From positions 62,001-126,000 of the forward strand of contig JAPMOS010000055.1 in the NCBI GenBank assembly GCA_027972325.1: a stretch of 64,000 nucleotides of DNA, in the 5' to 3' direction. Origin of the DNA: Paratrimastix pyriformis. Its lineage: Eukaryota > Preaxostyla > Paratrimastigidae. The notes under the pieces are model-generated. The model saw only the letters and a program-made list of their open reading frames with translations, ran no database searches and was not told the DNA's origin. This document shows, in pieces, positions 40,701 to 49,959 of this stretch. A program made the position numbers and the translations under genes. The stretch's first letter is position 1; every line of letters starts with the position of its first letter.

Positions 40701-40954
40701 AGAACGAAACATGTATTTGACGTAGTATTGGTCCATAACGTGCATAATGGATAATTGATATCAGGGGCATCAGGGTTCCGAGTCATTGACACATACTTTG
40801 TAATTGAATTTGGATCGAATGTAAGAGAAAGTGTAGAAGTAGACGTTTCCAACTGTAATCCATCTGTGACATGTAATAGGCCAGGAGGACCACGAGGACC
40901 ACGTTGAGATGATGTAGTATAACTTGATGAATAACCAAAAGGTAATAAAGACAT
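37756..40954 (-). pseudogene. S74 fibre protein of element B, broken
   Basis: About 3.2 kb of coding sequence. The N-terminal part has a short collagen-like GPRGPPG and Thr/Ser-rich strands; the middle repeats a unit with GLIFENSNNVCNF and WGIYQ; the C-terminal part has the S74 chaperone signature (IRYKENITNMEDTSYIYQLRP, YGLIAEE, KLPFMMLNEM) and a coiled coil. It is the functional counterpart of the A1 fibre, with a clearly related tail but a different body. About one break. Divergent from the ATPase gene. Confidence 0.8.
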
Positions 40955-41006
40955 TGTTATATATTTACAGAAGAAAATAAATATCTTGCCTCTTTATATA
41001 GAAACA

Positions 41007-41726
41007 ATGGATGTTATAAATGTGAAAGAATTTTTTGGTGATGATCAGCACAATGAAAAGATCCTGAATCCATTTGCACCACAAGGATTATTTCGGATGT
41101 GTATGGTTGGAGGATCAGGAAGTGGTAAGACCAATGCCCTTGTATCAATGATAGTGCAAGGTCAGATACCATTTGATAAGATCTATATCTACAGTAAACA
41201 TGTGGATGATCCTAACGATGTCTATGTGAAGTTGATAGAATATCTTGAAGACGTTCAAGCCAATGCAAGAGAGCAACTTGAGGAGCCTGAGTTAGAGATG
41301 GTGTATTATGGAAATAAACTAGAAGATGTGATTCCAGTTGAGGAGTTACCATACGAATCCAGAAAGTTAGTGATATTTGATGATTTCATGAATGAACCCA
41401 AACAGAAACAGGCGATTATGACAGAATACTTTACATCAGGCCGACATAAACAAGCATCGGTGATATATTTAGCACAATACTTCTACAATATTCCGACACA
41501 AATCAGAGCTAATACAGGATATTTCCTGATATTTAAGATGACAAAGAGGGATATTAATTGTTTGAACTTGTTAATTTGTGAACCAAAAGAAAGAATACAA
41601 GCATTATATAATGTAGCGACGGCCCAAAAATTAAACTTTTTACTGATTGAGTTGGTCACCACGTTTGAAAAATTGAAATATCGTCAAAATTTTGATGGCA
41701 TATTGGAAACGGACCAAAATTTATAG
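41007..41726 (+). CDS. A32-like genome-packaging ATPase (B)
   Basis: 239 residues from the ATG at 41,007, chosen because TATATAGAAACA lies directly before it, as for other B genes. Walker A GGSGSGKT is at residues 35-42, Walker B LVIFDDF at about 120-126, with a downstream AQYFYNIPTQIR segment. It is a typical packaging ATPase of Polinton-like viruses and distantly related to the A1 ATPase. An upstream AATATCT box also precedes it. Confidence 0.9.
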   Translation: MDVINVKEFFGDDQHNEKILNPFAPQGLFRMCMVGGSGSGKTNALVSMIVQGQIPFDKIYIYSKHVDDPNDVYVKLIEYLEDVQANAREQLEEPELEMVYYGNKLEDVIPVEELPYESRKLVIFDDFMNEPKQKQAIMTEYFTSGRHKQASVIYLAQYFYNIPTQIRANTGYFLIFKMTKRDINCLNLLICEPKERIQALYNVATAQKLNFLLIELVTTFEKLKYRQNFDGILETDQNL

Positions 41727-41782
41727 TCATGGAACAGAAATTCCGTGAAGACAGAAAAATAATATCTTGTGTAAATATATAG

Positions 41783-43144
41783 ATGAGTGATTTACGAAAA
41801 CCAATCTTTAAAAAGTTATCCAAGAAGGAACTGCTTCAGTTGATGAATCAGGCAAAGAATGTCAAACGCCAATCTCAACGTAAAGCAATAAAGCAGCAAT
41901 TGGATGATGTCAAAGAAGATATGAAGGTACAAAGAAAAGAAGAACGAGAAAATAAACGTCAACTTGATAAAGCAAAAACATATTTAAACTTAACTGATAA
42001 TAACATTTTCAATCTGGATGCAATAAATTATGACGAGTTAATAAATTTGGCGAAACAAAATCCAGTGATATTTAATGAAATCATCAAGAATAAGCAATTT
42101 GAGGCATTGGGAAAAGAGATCAAGAAGTATGAAAAAGAATTAGATCGTGATTTTGAAGAAATTGAGAAGCTTGAACAAAATGAGGATTTTGATAATGGGG
42201 AATTGGACCATATTGATCGTGAAGTAGAGAAACAAGTTGAACGTGAAGTAGAGAAACAAGTGGAACGTGAAGTAGAGAAACAAGTGGAACGTGAAGCTGA
42301 AAGAGAAGAAGCGGAACCACCAGTGACGCCACCAGTGACGCCAGCAGATTTCCGGAAGGAATTTGCGAAAGCAAAGAATGTGTACGTGGGAGGCAAGCGA
42401 TTGAATCGACCTGAAGCACTTTTACAGAACCAATATCTAACCAAATTTATTAGAGAAGAATTTAAGGGAATGAACAAAGATGAAGTCAGAGCGAAAATTG
42501 CACTTTTAGGCCAACAGGGTTATTTTCCAGAAAGTTTTAGATTGGACGCGAAACATGTATCAGCAGTGAGAAAGGTTCTAGGGATTAAACAGACGAGAGC
42601 GAAGCGATTAGCAGCAAAGAAGGAAGAGCCAGTAAAACATAAATCTCCAAAAATATCCCATACAGTTCCAGTTCATGTCCTTCGTGATGAGGAAGAAATC
42701 GAACAACAGCGACAAGAACAAGATGAACTCATGGATATGGCTGAAGATGTGATGGCTGGGCGTCGACATCTACCACTTCCGCCAATAGATTCACCGATAA
42801 AAACAGTGAAGAAAGGCACAGGTGGCGAGATCTTCCGCTTCTCACCAGAATTACAACGTCGCTTACAGGTTCTCATTGGTGAATCCGGAGCAGGAAATAC
42901 CTCACCTGAACTTACGAAAGAAGTGAAAGTCATATTAAAGAACTATAAGAAGAAAGGCATGTTACAAGGTCCCAAAGAAGTGCAAGACAGACTGAAAGCG
43001 GCCATTATAAAATATAAGAAAGGAGATCAATCAAAACAATTGAAAGGACAGATCTATGATTATATCGATTATTTATTGAAACATAAAGTGATCACGAAAT
43101 GGAAATACAATCGGTATGTGAAAGCATTTAATTTGATTCATTAA
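41783..43144 (+). CDS. Large Lys/Glu-rich coiled-coil protein (B)
   Basis: 453 residues. Helical and highly charged, with three perfect tandem EVEKQVER units (~residues 150-175), a Pro/Thr linker, and a basic C-terminal domain (LKAAIIKYKKGDQSKQLKG, DYIDYLLKHKVITKWKYN). It lies between the packaging ATPase and the penton-like gene, so a virion core or scaffold function is plausible. No named family. Preceded by AATATCT and TATATAG just before the ATG. Confidence 0.7.
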   Translation: MSDLRKPIFKKLSKKELLQLMNQAKNVKRQSQRKAIKQQLDDVKEDMKVQRKEERENKRQLDKAKTYLNLTDNNIFNLDAINYDELINLAKQNPVIFNEIIKNKQFEALGKEIKKYEKELDRDFEEIEKLEQNEDFDNGELDHIDREVEKQVEREVEKQVEREVEKQVEREAEREEAEPPVTPPVTPADFRKEFAKAKNVYVGGKRLNRPEALLQNQYLTKFIREEFKGMNKDEVRAKIALLGQQGYFPESFRLDAKHVSAVRKVLGIKQTRAKRLAAKKEEPVKHKSPKISHTVPVHVLRDEEEIEQQRQEQDELMDMAEDVMAGRRHLPLPPIDSPIKTVKKGTGGEIFRFSPELQRRLQVLIGESGAGNTSPELTKEVKVILKNYKKKGMLQGPKEVQDRLKAAIIKYKKGDQSKQLKGQIYDYIDYLLKHKVITKWKYNRYVKAFNLIH

Positions 43145-43176
43145 AATAATATCTGATATATAGTATATAGAAAACA

Positions 43177-44048
43177 ATGGCAGTAGCAATTCCATTATAT
43201 ATAAATTCAGAACGTCGAACAAGAGGGTCAAACAGTGACTTCATGATTCAGTATAACATGAATCCGATTACTTTCAATGAGGACAAACGATACTCAATCA
43301 AGTTAGTTCATGCCACGATATGGAATACAATCAAAACATAACCCAGTCGAAACACAATAATAAGTTCCAGATTAATGATGGCTTCGAATGGTTTACATTT
43401 ACATTTCCAGATGGATGTTACAACTTGAATGATATGAATGCAGCGTTATATACTCATTTCAGCGAGAGCAATCAGTTGGAAATCGACAATACGACAGGCA
43501 ATACGGTGAGTCCGATCACATTTTCAGGAGTGGAGGCCACAGCAAAGTGCACATTAATCTTACGATTAGGATGGGAGGTTTCATTCGCAGATACGGATGA
43601 AGAGAATAATTTGGCAGGTGTGTTGGGTTTTGAGAAGCGTGTATATACTGCCAAAATTGCATCAACCAAACTGTTTATATCGATAGATGCACCGAACAAG
43701 ATTGATATTACGAATTATGATGATATTTTAATACATTGTTCACTAGTTGGGTATTCATATTACAATGGTCAAGATTCAGATATATTACATGCATTCCAGT
43801 TTGATGTGCCACCCAATTCACAGTGTAATGTGGAACCAAAGAATCCAATAGCATGCACATTGAATACGACCCGAATTAGTGAGATTTCTGTTAGAATCAC
43901 TGATCAGAATAATAATGTTATTAATGATTTTGATGATCCAATTATAATGCTTTTCCAGATAGAAGAGGTCAATGAGGGGACAAACATATTGGCCAATTTA
44001 AAACAGATCATACAGGAAGCAGTATCAGAGGCATTAAAGAAGGCATAG
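43177..44048 (+). pseudogene. Penton-like minor capsid protein (B), broken
   Basis: Starts MAVAIPLYINSERRTRGSNS after the TATATAGAAAACA promoter. The N-terminal SERRTRGSNSDFMI pattern, the FTFPDGCYNLNDMNAAL stretch and the final ISVRITDQNNN/DDPIIMLFQIEE strand pair match single jelly-roll penton proteins of Polintons and PLVs. It would form the vertices together with the major capsid protein. About one break. Confidence 0.7.
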
Positions 44049-44104
44049 AAATCGGAAATCATTAGGAAAATATTTTAATATCTAATTATATAGTATATTA
44101 GAAT

Positions 44105-44467
44105 ATGAGTGATACTTCTGAAGATGATAATATATCTACCACACCACCAGTTGCAGTGGATTCTGATGAGTCCATTGATATTGATCAAATGGCGACTGAA
44201 ATACTCAAGGCAAAGAAGAATGCCAAAAGACGAGACAGACGTAAAGTGATCAGACAAACAAAACCAAAACCGCCACCTGCGATACCACAAGATGATAATG
44301 TTGATGAATTATGTGATCAAATTGACGACTTAGAGAAGAAAATTATAGCAGATCCGAATGACATAGGAAGCAGACAGAAATATAAGAGTATTGCCAGATA
44401 TATGTTATCACAACATTATATCCAAGAGCCGATCTATGAAAAGATGATACAAATAGCAAAAGTATAA
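44105..44467 (+). CDS. Small charged unknown protein (B)
   Basis: 120 residues: an acidic Ser/Asp N-terminus (SDTSEDDN), a very basic middle (KAKKNAKRRDRRKVIRQTK), then a helical C-terminal part. No family recognised. It sits within the capsid gene cluster with its own AATATCT/TATATAG-type promoter. A DNA-condensing or assembly role is a guess from charge only. Confidence 0.55.
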   Translation: MSDTSEDDNISTTPPVAVDSDESIDIDQMATEILKAKKNAKRRDRRKVIRQTKPKPPPAIPQDDNVDELCDQIDDLEKKIIADPNDIGSRQKYKSIARYMLSQHYIQEPIYEKMIQIAKV

Positions 44468-44499
44468 AATAATATCTCCCGTAGTAATATAGATACAAA

Positions 44500-45150
44500 A
44501 TGTTTAGAAGCCGCCAAGGAACATACTATAAACCGTTAACCTACACTGAACTCATGAGAAGTTCGCAATTCATGAGACATCAGGTGCCGTTATATGTGTA
44601 TACATCATTAATGAAAGGGAATATTCGAGGAACAGATCAAATATACATACGTGGAGATGGTATTATGGATTATGTAAGGAAGTTTTGGAATTGGTTTGCA
44701 CCGAGATCAGGGAAAATCATAGAGAGTGCCAAAGAACTCTTACCTGGTGCGATCGACCTTGGGAAGAAAGCCTATGATGCATATAAGACAAAGGATGCGG
44801 AAAAGAAAGAAATATTACCCGCACAGACAGTGGAATTCACATCGAAAACATTACAAGAAGTCGGAAAGTTGATTCGTCATGACAGAGATATTCGTAAACA
44901 ACAGAAAGATCTTGCCAATATTCGTCGTCAAGAGATAGCGAAAGAACAGATGGATTTATCAAGAGAAAAGACAGCTGAGAAACTTGATAACATGGAACGA
45001 GTTAGAGATGCTATCACAAAACAAGAAGTTGAAAGAGAATCAGATGGTAAGGCATCATTGAAGGTTGGGACAGGATCAGGTATAGCACGAATGATAAGAC
45101 AAAGATATAACCGGAAACGGAAGGCGGGAGGTGGATTTAGAGAATTTTAA
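44500..45150 (+). CDS. Possible membrane-active minor virion protein (B)
   Basis: 216 residues. A segment GDGIMDYVRKFWNWFAPRSGK looks like an amphipathic helix after a Gly, followed by a coiled-coil stretch and a basic Gly-rich C-terminus (RYNRKRKAGGGFREF). This layout recalls adenovirus protein VI and its Polinton counterparts, which are cut by the viral protease and disrupt membranes. The likeness is in design, not proven homology. It lies directly before the major capsid gene. Confidence 0.5.
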   Translation: MFRSRQGTYYKPLTYTELMRSSQFMRHQVPLYVYTSLMKGNIRGTDQIYIRGDGIMDYVRKFWNWFAPRSGKIIESAKELLPGAIDLGKKAYDAYKTKDAEKKEILPAQTVEFTSKTLQEVGKLIRHDRDIRKQQKDLANIRRQEIAKEQMDLSREKTAEKLDNMERVRDAITKQEVERESDGKASLKVGTGSGIARMIRQRYNRKRKAGGGFREF

Positions 45151-45211
45151 GAACAAAATATTTAGTTGGGTATAGAATTAATTATTTTGTTCGGCATATA
45201 TATATAGAATA

Positions 45212-46677
45212 ATGGAAACAAAAGTCATAAACGATCTTATTACACCAGAGCCTTTAGATTATGGTTACATAATGTCTCGTGAAGTGAAATCAGATAATAG
45301 CACAATTAGAAACACTGTTCTTGAGATTTCCTGCAATGGTGATAATGAACGGCAACGGTTACAAGAAGGATCATCAACAGCAGCTGAATATAAATATACA
45401 CCATCAACTGATGGGTCACGACCTGATTGGGGATCATTAGAATGTGGAATGGCCTTACATTTTACAGCTGCTGCAAACTTTGATCCTCGGCATATTAATT
45501 TCACAAATGGTGGTCCGATTCGGATACTTGACAAACTAATTCTTGGTATCATTGGAAAAGAGACAACAATTGATCAATACGGACAAGGTGCAACAATGTT
45601 AAACACATTATCAACATCAAAAGAAGTCTTACTCAATGGCCAAGGGATGACAGGGTTTTATCCAATTTCAACTAATGACGGTCAACTTGCCCCTCCCACG
45701 AATAATGGTGACGGTACTGAGGCTGCAGTCCGTGCGGATGAATGGAAGTATATACCTGATCCAAATGCTCGAGAACGCTTCCGAGTTTTTATGTTGAACA
45801 ATAATCGTGCAGATGGTGTCCCTGTCGCGTCTCATGATCATACCGTGTATATTCGATTTCCACTTCCAGTTCCTCAACTGAATTCGACTGATGTCTATCG
45901 CCAGAATACAGAAGTGTCATTCAAATTCTTCAGATCGAGAAAACAGGATCTCTTTGTCACATCGGCTCGTTTTACAGCGAATGAGATACCGACAGTTGAG
46001 ATTACTGATATGAAGTTATACGTCAAGCTCATTACACCAAATACTGAACTTGGATTGATTCTAGATCAACAATACTTAAAATCAAATGTATACCAATATG
46101 AACGATTTAATTGCAATAGTGTGACAGTGACTATACCAACCGGTAACTTTACATATCCAATCTATGACGGTGCGAGCCGGCCGGCAAAATGTTTATTGGG
46201 TTCCAACCGAATGTCGTGACTGACCAGCTGGCTGCTGCAGTAGCACATCCAGATTCATCATTATTTGCTCCATCTAAAATCACAAAGATCTATATCGAAG
46301 TGAATGGGTCGAAAAATATTCCCTATCTCAATCAACGGGAACTCTCATTTTCTGGTGATAATGGTTTCGAGAATTTCGGACAGGCATATAGTGATCTTAT
46401 GCGCTGCACTAAGTTTTATGATAATAAGTCTGTATCATCAATTGTCTCCAGATCGATGTTTAGAAATGGCTACACTATTTTCGCTTTTGATCTTCATGAG
46501 AATATTAAAGATTTACCAGAACTCAATAGCACACCAACCTCAATCAAATTAAAGATTAAACGAGATGGTGTTACAGATGATGCATCTCTGAATATGGTCT
46601 TCTTAATTGTTTGGGAATGTGCAGCCGTTGCCACTGGTGCGACTCGTGTTTACGAGGAAGTATTTGGTAAGAATTAA
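45212..46677 (+). pseudogene. Major capsid protein of element B, broken
   Basis: Strand-rich product of hexon size. Segments include LECGMALHFTAAANFDPRHINF, VYIRFPLPVPQLNSTDVYRQ and VEITDMKLYVKLITP in the first half, and MFRNGYTIFAFDLHENI and ASLNMVFLIVWECAAV in the second. The FAFDL and final strand patterns are those of Polinton/PLV double jelly-roll capsid proteins. It is clearly different in sequence from the A capsid protein. About one break. Confidence 0.8.
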
Positions 46678-46715
46678 ATGATTATAATTATTTTCTCTTC
46701 CAAGAATATATAAGA

Positions 46716-46877
46716 ATGCCACAAAGAAAGTCCAAAACAACTCATCGTAAAACAACTCATCGTAAAACTCGAGGTGGTGCCGTATCAAAACGTGTGATTG
46801 CCTCAATTGTGAAACGTGTGTTACATCCAGGTGGTGGAATGTTCCTTCCTGGGACTATGCGAACTACAATGCGCTAA
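46716..46877 (+). CDS. Small very basic protein (B)
   Basis: 53 residues beginning MPQRKSKTTHRKTTHRKTRG, with a duplicated KTTHR unit and a Gly/Met-rich end (HPGGGMFLPGTMRTTMR). Preceded by GAATATATAAGA just before the ATG. Size, charge and position between the capsid and protease genes resemble the small DNA-binding core peptides of adenoviruses. Homology is unproven. Confidence 0.55.
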   Translation: MPQRKSKTTHRKTTHRKTRGGAVSKRVIASIVKRVLHPGGGMFLPGTMRTTMR

Positions 46878-46901
46878 ATAAATATATGATTGTATTATAT
46901 A

Positions 46902-47189
46902 ATGAACTATAATCATATATTGAAGATTCATCCTTTACTTGATATTGAAATCACACAGGTTTTGAGTGCTTATACACCATTTCTCGGATGTTTCTCACGT
47001 GACGAACTTAAAAAGATTCCACCACTAAAGAAGGGTGAAAGTATTGTAATCAATATGAACAAATCAAATGAAAGAGGATCACATTGGGTATGTGCATTTA
47101 ATGGTGATGAACACTGTGAATACTTTGATAGCTATGAATTTCTTGAAATGGTCAACGTTATCACCGATTCCATCATAACTCCATCATAA
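46902..47189 (+). pseudogene. Adenovirus-type maturation protease (B), broken
   Basis: Begins at the ATG at 46,902, after TATTATATA. It shows the start of an adenain-like cysteine protease: FLGCFSRDEL, SIVINMNKSNERGSHWVCAF with the catalytic His, and EYFDSYEF with the acidic partner region. This protease family cleaves virion precursor proteins in Polintons, PLVs and adenoviruses. Broken. Confidence 0.65.
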
Positions 47190-47267
47190 CCTGACATATT
47201 CAGTCATTTTCCTGAAACCCATCCACCGGGATATAAAATGAAAATCCATCCATGATATCCTTGATGA

Positions 47268-47405
47268 TCATTGCATGTGACAATACTTCTTCATGATCGC
47301 CACTTCTGTTCCAGGAATGTTGGCTGTAAACTTATATGACCAAACCGCATGATTGCGATAGATCAGTTTTAACTTCTTCCGTTCGAATAACTTGATGGTA
47401 TTCAT
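47268..47405 (-). CDS. Very small open frame with B-type promoter
   Basis: 45 residues (MNTIKLFERKKLKLIYRNHA...), preceded on the minus strand by a TATTATATAGA box directly before the ATG, as at other B genes. The product is basic with no recognised domain. It may be a genuine small gene or part of a decayed one. Confidence 0.35.
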   Translation of the reverse strand: MNTIKLFERKKLKLIYRNHAVWSYKFTANIPGTEVAIMKKYCHMQ

Positions 47406-47957
47406 TCTATATAATATACTATATACTTTTTTTCTTTAAGTAGTTTTTTTGATTATTTCCATTAATTTCCGTTTCTGAAGTGGTAAAACACTTAGTTAGA
47501 AGTATTCTGATGGGTTTCCATCAAAAAATCATGTATGTAAATTTTGACATGATTTTGACATGTTGACATGTTTTGACAGGCGCTCATTCATTAATGACCG
47601 GCAACCTTAGATTTCATTCCAGCCTTGTTACATATGTTACATAGTTCATGAAACGTTATAAACATTTATAAATATTTATAAATTCTGAAAAGTTATTCCA
47701 AAAATGAGATTTTCCTATAGTAATTTCCCTGAAAAATGTCAAATGGTGAGATAGCTCATTAACTATGCGGAATTGAGCTAAGAACCAACATTACACACAT
47801 GATCTACACATAAAAACCATTCAGAATATGTTATCATAATGATTCACATCGGGGTATCTGCGATCATTCGCAGCATCCTCACGGTGCTGGCGAGCAAGCT
47901 CTAGGCGCCGCGAGAATGACAAGTTCATATAATATTGTAATTCAATGCTATATGAGC
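47406..47957. other. AT-rich intergenic stretch of B with a GC-rich insert-like segment
   Basis: About 550 bp without a convincing gene. It holds the AT-rich promoter side of both flanking minus-strand genes, a TTGACATG-rich patch near 47,550 and the GC-rich repeat at 47,848-47,920 described separately. Confidence 0.6.
47848..47920 (+). repeat. GC-rich ~74-bp dispersed repeat, copy 1
   Basis: Starts ATCGGGG and ends GCGAGAATGAC. It contains a short hairpin (CTGCGA...TCGCAG) and CTCACGGTGCTGGCGAGC. A second direct copy with a few differences is at 59,212-59,286. Its composition stands out sharply from the AT-rich surroundings. Confidence 0.85.
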
Positions 47958-48179
47958 TTATTGCTGTTCAAATTCAAAAATTGTCTTATTTTTCTGATGT
48001 TTCTGTGATTTCTCGTGATGAACTAGATTAGATCTCATCACATCCGTGTTACAATATTCACAATGAATACGTTCTTTGAGATATGCAAGGTGTTTCTGTT
48101 TGAAGGCTGCATCTTCATGGTATCGTCGTTTGAAATAGGAAACTTGATTACCAATATCATCGGCTATTAAATGTTCCAT
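47958..48179 (-). CDS. C2H2 zinc-finger small protein (B)
   Basis: 73 residues with one U1/matrin-like C2H2 finger (CEYCNTDVMRSNLVHHEKSQKH) near the C-terminus and an acidic N-terminus. The same finger style recurs in the GIY-YIG protein and in 59,898-60,317. It may bind DNA or RNA; function unknown. Confidence 0.6.
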   Translation of the reverse strand: MEHLIADDIGNQVSYFKRRYHEDAAFKQKHLAYLKERIHCEYCNTDVMRSNLVHHEKSQKHQKNKTIFEFEQQ

Positions 48180-48220
48180 TGTATATTATAATATTATATA
48201 TTATTTTTCTTTAAATTAAT

Positions 48221-48991
48221 TTAATTTTCCTCGAAAAACTTATTTAATTCAAGGTTCTCTCTGATGTCCAACGTATGAAGATCATTTCTTATGGACAATA
48301 ACCGATTATCAATATCGTTCAGTATTGTTAATATTCTACCAAATACCGTTTTTAGGACTAACCGATCTTGCTTTGAATTCACGATATCATTATCAGTGAG
48401 GAGATAAGGGATACGAATTCGATTATTATGGAGTGCAGCCGCGACATGTCGTATGAATGTTATTCCTAAATCATATTTCCTAACTAGACTCGCATCGTCC
48501 TTCACATAAGACAATTTTAACGAATCGGAAAACTTGTTAAAAAGGGAACTCCATTGAATAATAATTTCCCCATTCGTATCGTCGAGCTGACTCTTATTAA
48601 GTCTTTCAAGATGAATCTTCGTATAGTCTTTGAGCTGAGAATAACCTTCGTAATTTATCGTTTTTAGAAATGTCAATGACTGTGCGGCATCGTCAACCAT
48701 TGTCTGATATTGCTTATCAAAATCCTGAATTTTTGACTTGACCTTTTGCAAAGACCTCATAATTGTCTTGAAACAATATGGAGTCGCATTACAGTAATTT
48801 TCGTCCGACATAATTGTTTTCAATTTGGATATAGAGCGTATTGGTTCAAGTCTGGTCATTACGTCATGAATCGTCTTATGGTATTCTCGTAGCGATTCCA
48901 GTTCTAACTCTTCGTTTCGTATGAATATTTTGAGTTCAGTTTCACACGATTCTTTTAAACTGTCAGTCATTTTTTCATATAATGATTTCAT
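48221..48991 (-). CDS. Unknown helical protein (B)
   Basis: 256 residues, mostly helical and charged (SLKESCETELKIFIRNEEL, MRSLQKVKSKIQDFDKQ), with no recognised domain. Preceded by a TATATAGA-type box directly before the ATG. Adjacent to another unknown gene of similar size and the same orientation (49,034-49,897); they may work together. Confidence 0.6.
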   Translation of the reverse strand: MKSLYEKMTDSLKESCETELKIFIRNEELELESLREYHKTIHDVMTRLEPIRSISKLKTIMSDENYCNATPYCFKTIMRSLQKVKSKIQDFDKQYQTMVDDAAQSLTFLKTINYEGYSQLKDYTKIHLERLNKSQLDDTNGEIIIQWSSLFNKFSDSLKLSYVKDDASLVRKYDLGITFIRHVAAALHNNRIRIPYLLTDNDIVNSKQDRLVLKTVFGRILTILNDIDNRLLSIRNDLHTLDIRENLELNKFFEEN

Positions 48992-49033
48992 TCTATATAT
49001 TATAAATCTATATAATTTATTTTTAAATTGTTT

Positions 49034-49897
49034 TTAATTCATATGATATTTTACGTAATCGTGATTCGATCTACAATAGTGCTGTAAATATATTTCACGA
49101 TTTTCATGCCTGAATATCGGATGTATGCGCAGCTCCCCCCGATGACGTTTATGTCTGTGATCTGGATAACGAAAGCTCTTACGTGTCGCAAAATTATCAG
49201 CATCCATATCAAAATCAACATCTTTGAATTTATTAAAATTTAATGTGTTTGACGAGAACATCTGATGATAATATGTATGGAAGATATCTAGATGAGATAT
49301 ATAATCTCTTCTTGAGAATAAATATTGATCATTTATCGTGGACACATTAGGATCCTCTTCCTTACATCGTAATACTTTATGTCTCGTAATTTGAATCACA
49401 TCAGTTTCTTCATTTACATGATAACGTCTGCTGGTTATCATACAGATTGATGCAGGAATGAGCTCATTTGAGATCAATGTTATGAGGTTTGATAGATATA
49501 CGATCCTGGAGATAATTTCATTAACAGGAGAAGCATCTATATCTGAAACGACCAAACGTTGAAAGTTTCTATGAAGATCTATGAGATGATCCTTTCTCCA
49601 TAGAAACATCATGGCTTCATTCACTAAGTAATCGTATATTAGAGCCATCATATCATTATGACATATGATATCACAAACGTGTTTCGTCTTACCGATCAAT
49701 GTTGACGAATCGGGGTAAAAACGGGGAGTTGTTATCTTAAACCTATTATCGTAGAAGTTATATATCTTGTCCATTTCATCGATTTCATTTTGATAGACTG
49801 TCATGAGTTGGTCTTTCAGACGATAATATCTCTGACATAATCCTTGGAACAGTTCCAATGCAAACTGTTTTGATTTCGGTAATGGTTTGAAATTCAT
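49034..49897 (-). CDS. Unknown helical protein (B), second of a pair
   Basis: 287 residues. A helical N-terminus (ALELFQGLCQRYYRLKDQL), a middle with hydrophobic helices (SRIVYLSNLITLISNELIP) and a His/Arg-rich C-terminal part (YPDHRHKRHRGELRIHP) are visible. No family recognised. It shares the AATATATAGAATG start context and is divergent from the integrase gene. Confidence 0.6.
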   Translation of the reverse strand: MNFKPLPKSKQFALELFQGLCQRYYRLKDQLMTVYQNEIDEMDKIYNFYDNRFKITTPRFYPDSSTLIGKTKHVCDIICHNDMMALIYDYLVNEAMMFLWRKDHLIDLHRNFQRLVVSDIDASPVNEIISRIVYLSNLITLISNELIPASICMITSRRYHVNEETDVIQITRHKVLRCKEEDPNVSTINDQYLFSRRDYISHLDIFHTYYHQMFSSNTLNFNKFKDVDFDMDADNFATRKSFRYPDHRHKRHRGELRIHPIFRHENREIYLQHYCRSNHDYVKYHMN

Positions 49898-49959
49898 TCT
49901 ATATATTATTAATCTATATATTATCTTTCTAAATAACTAATTTCTTGTGTAATTAATAT

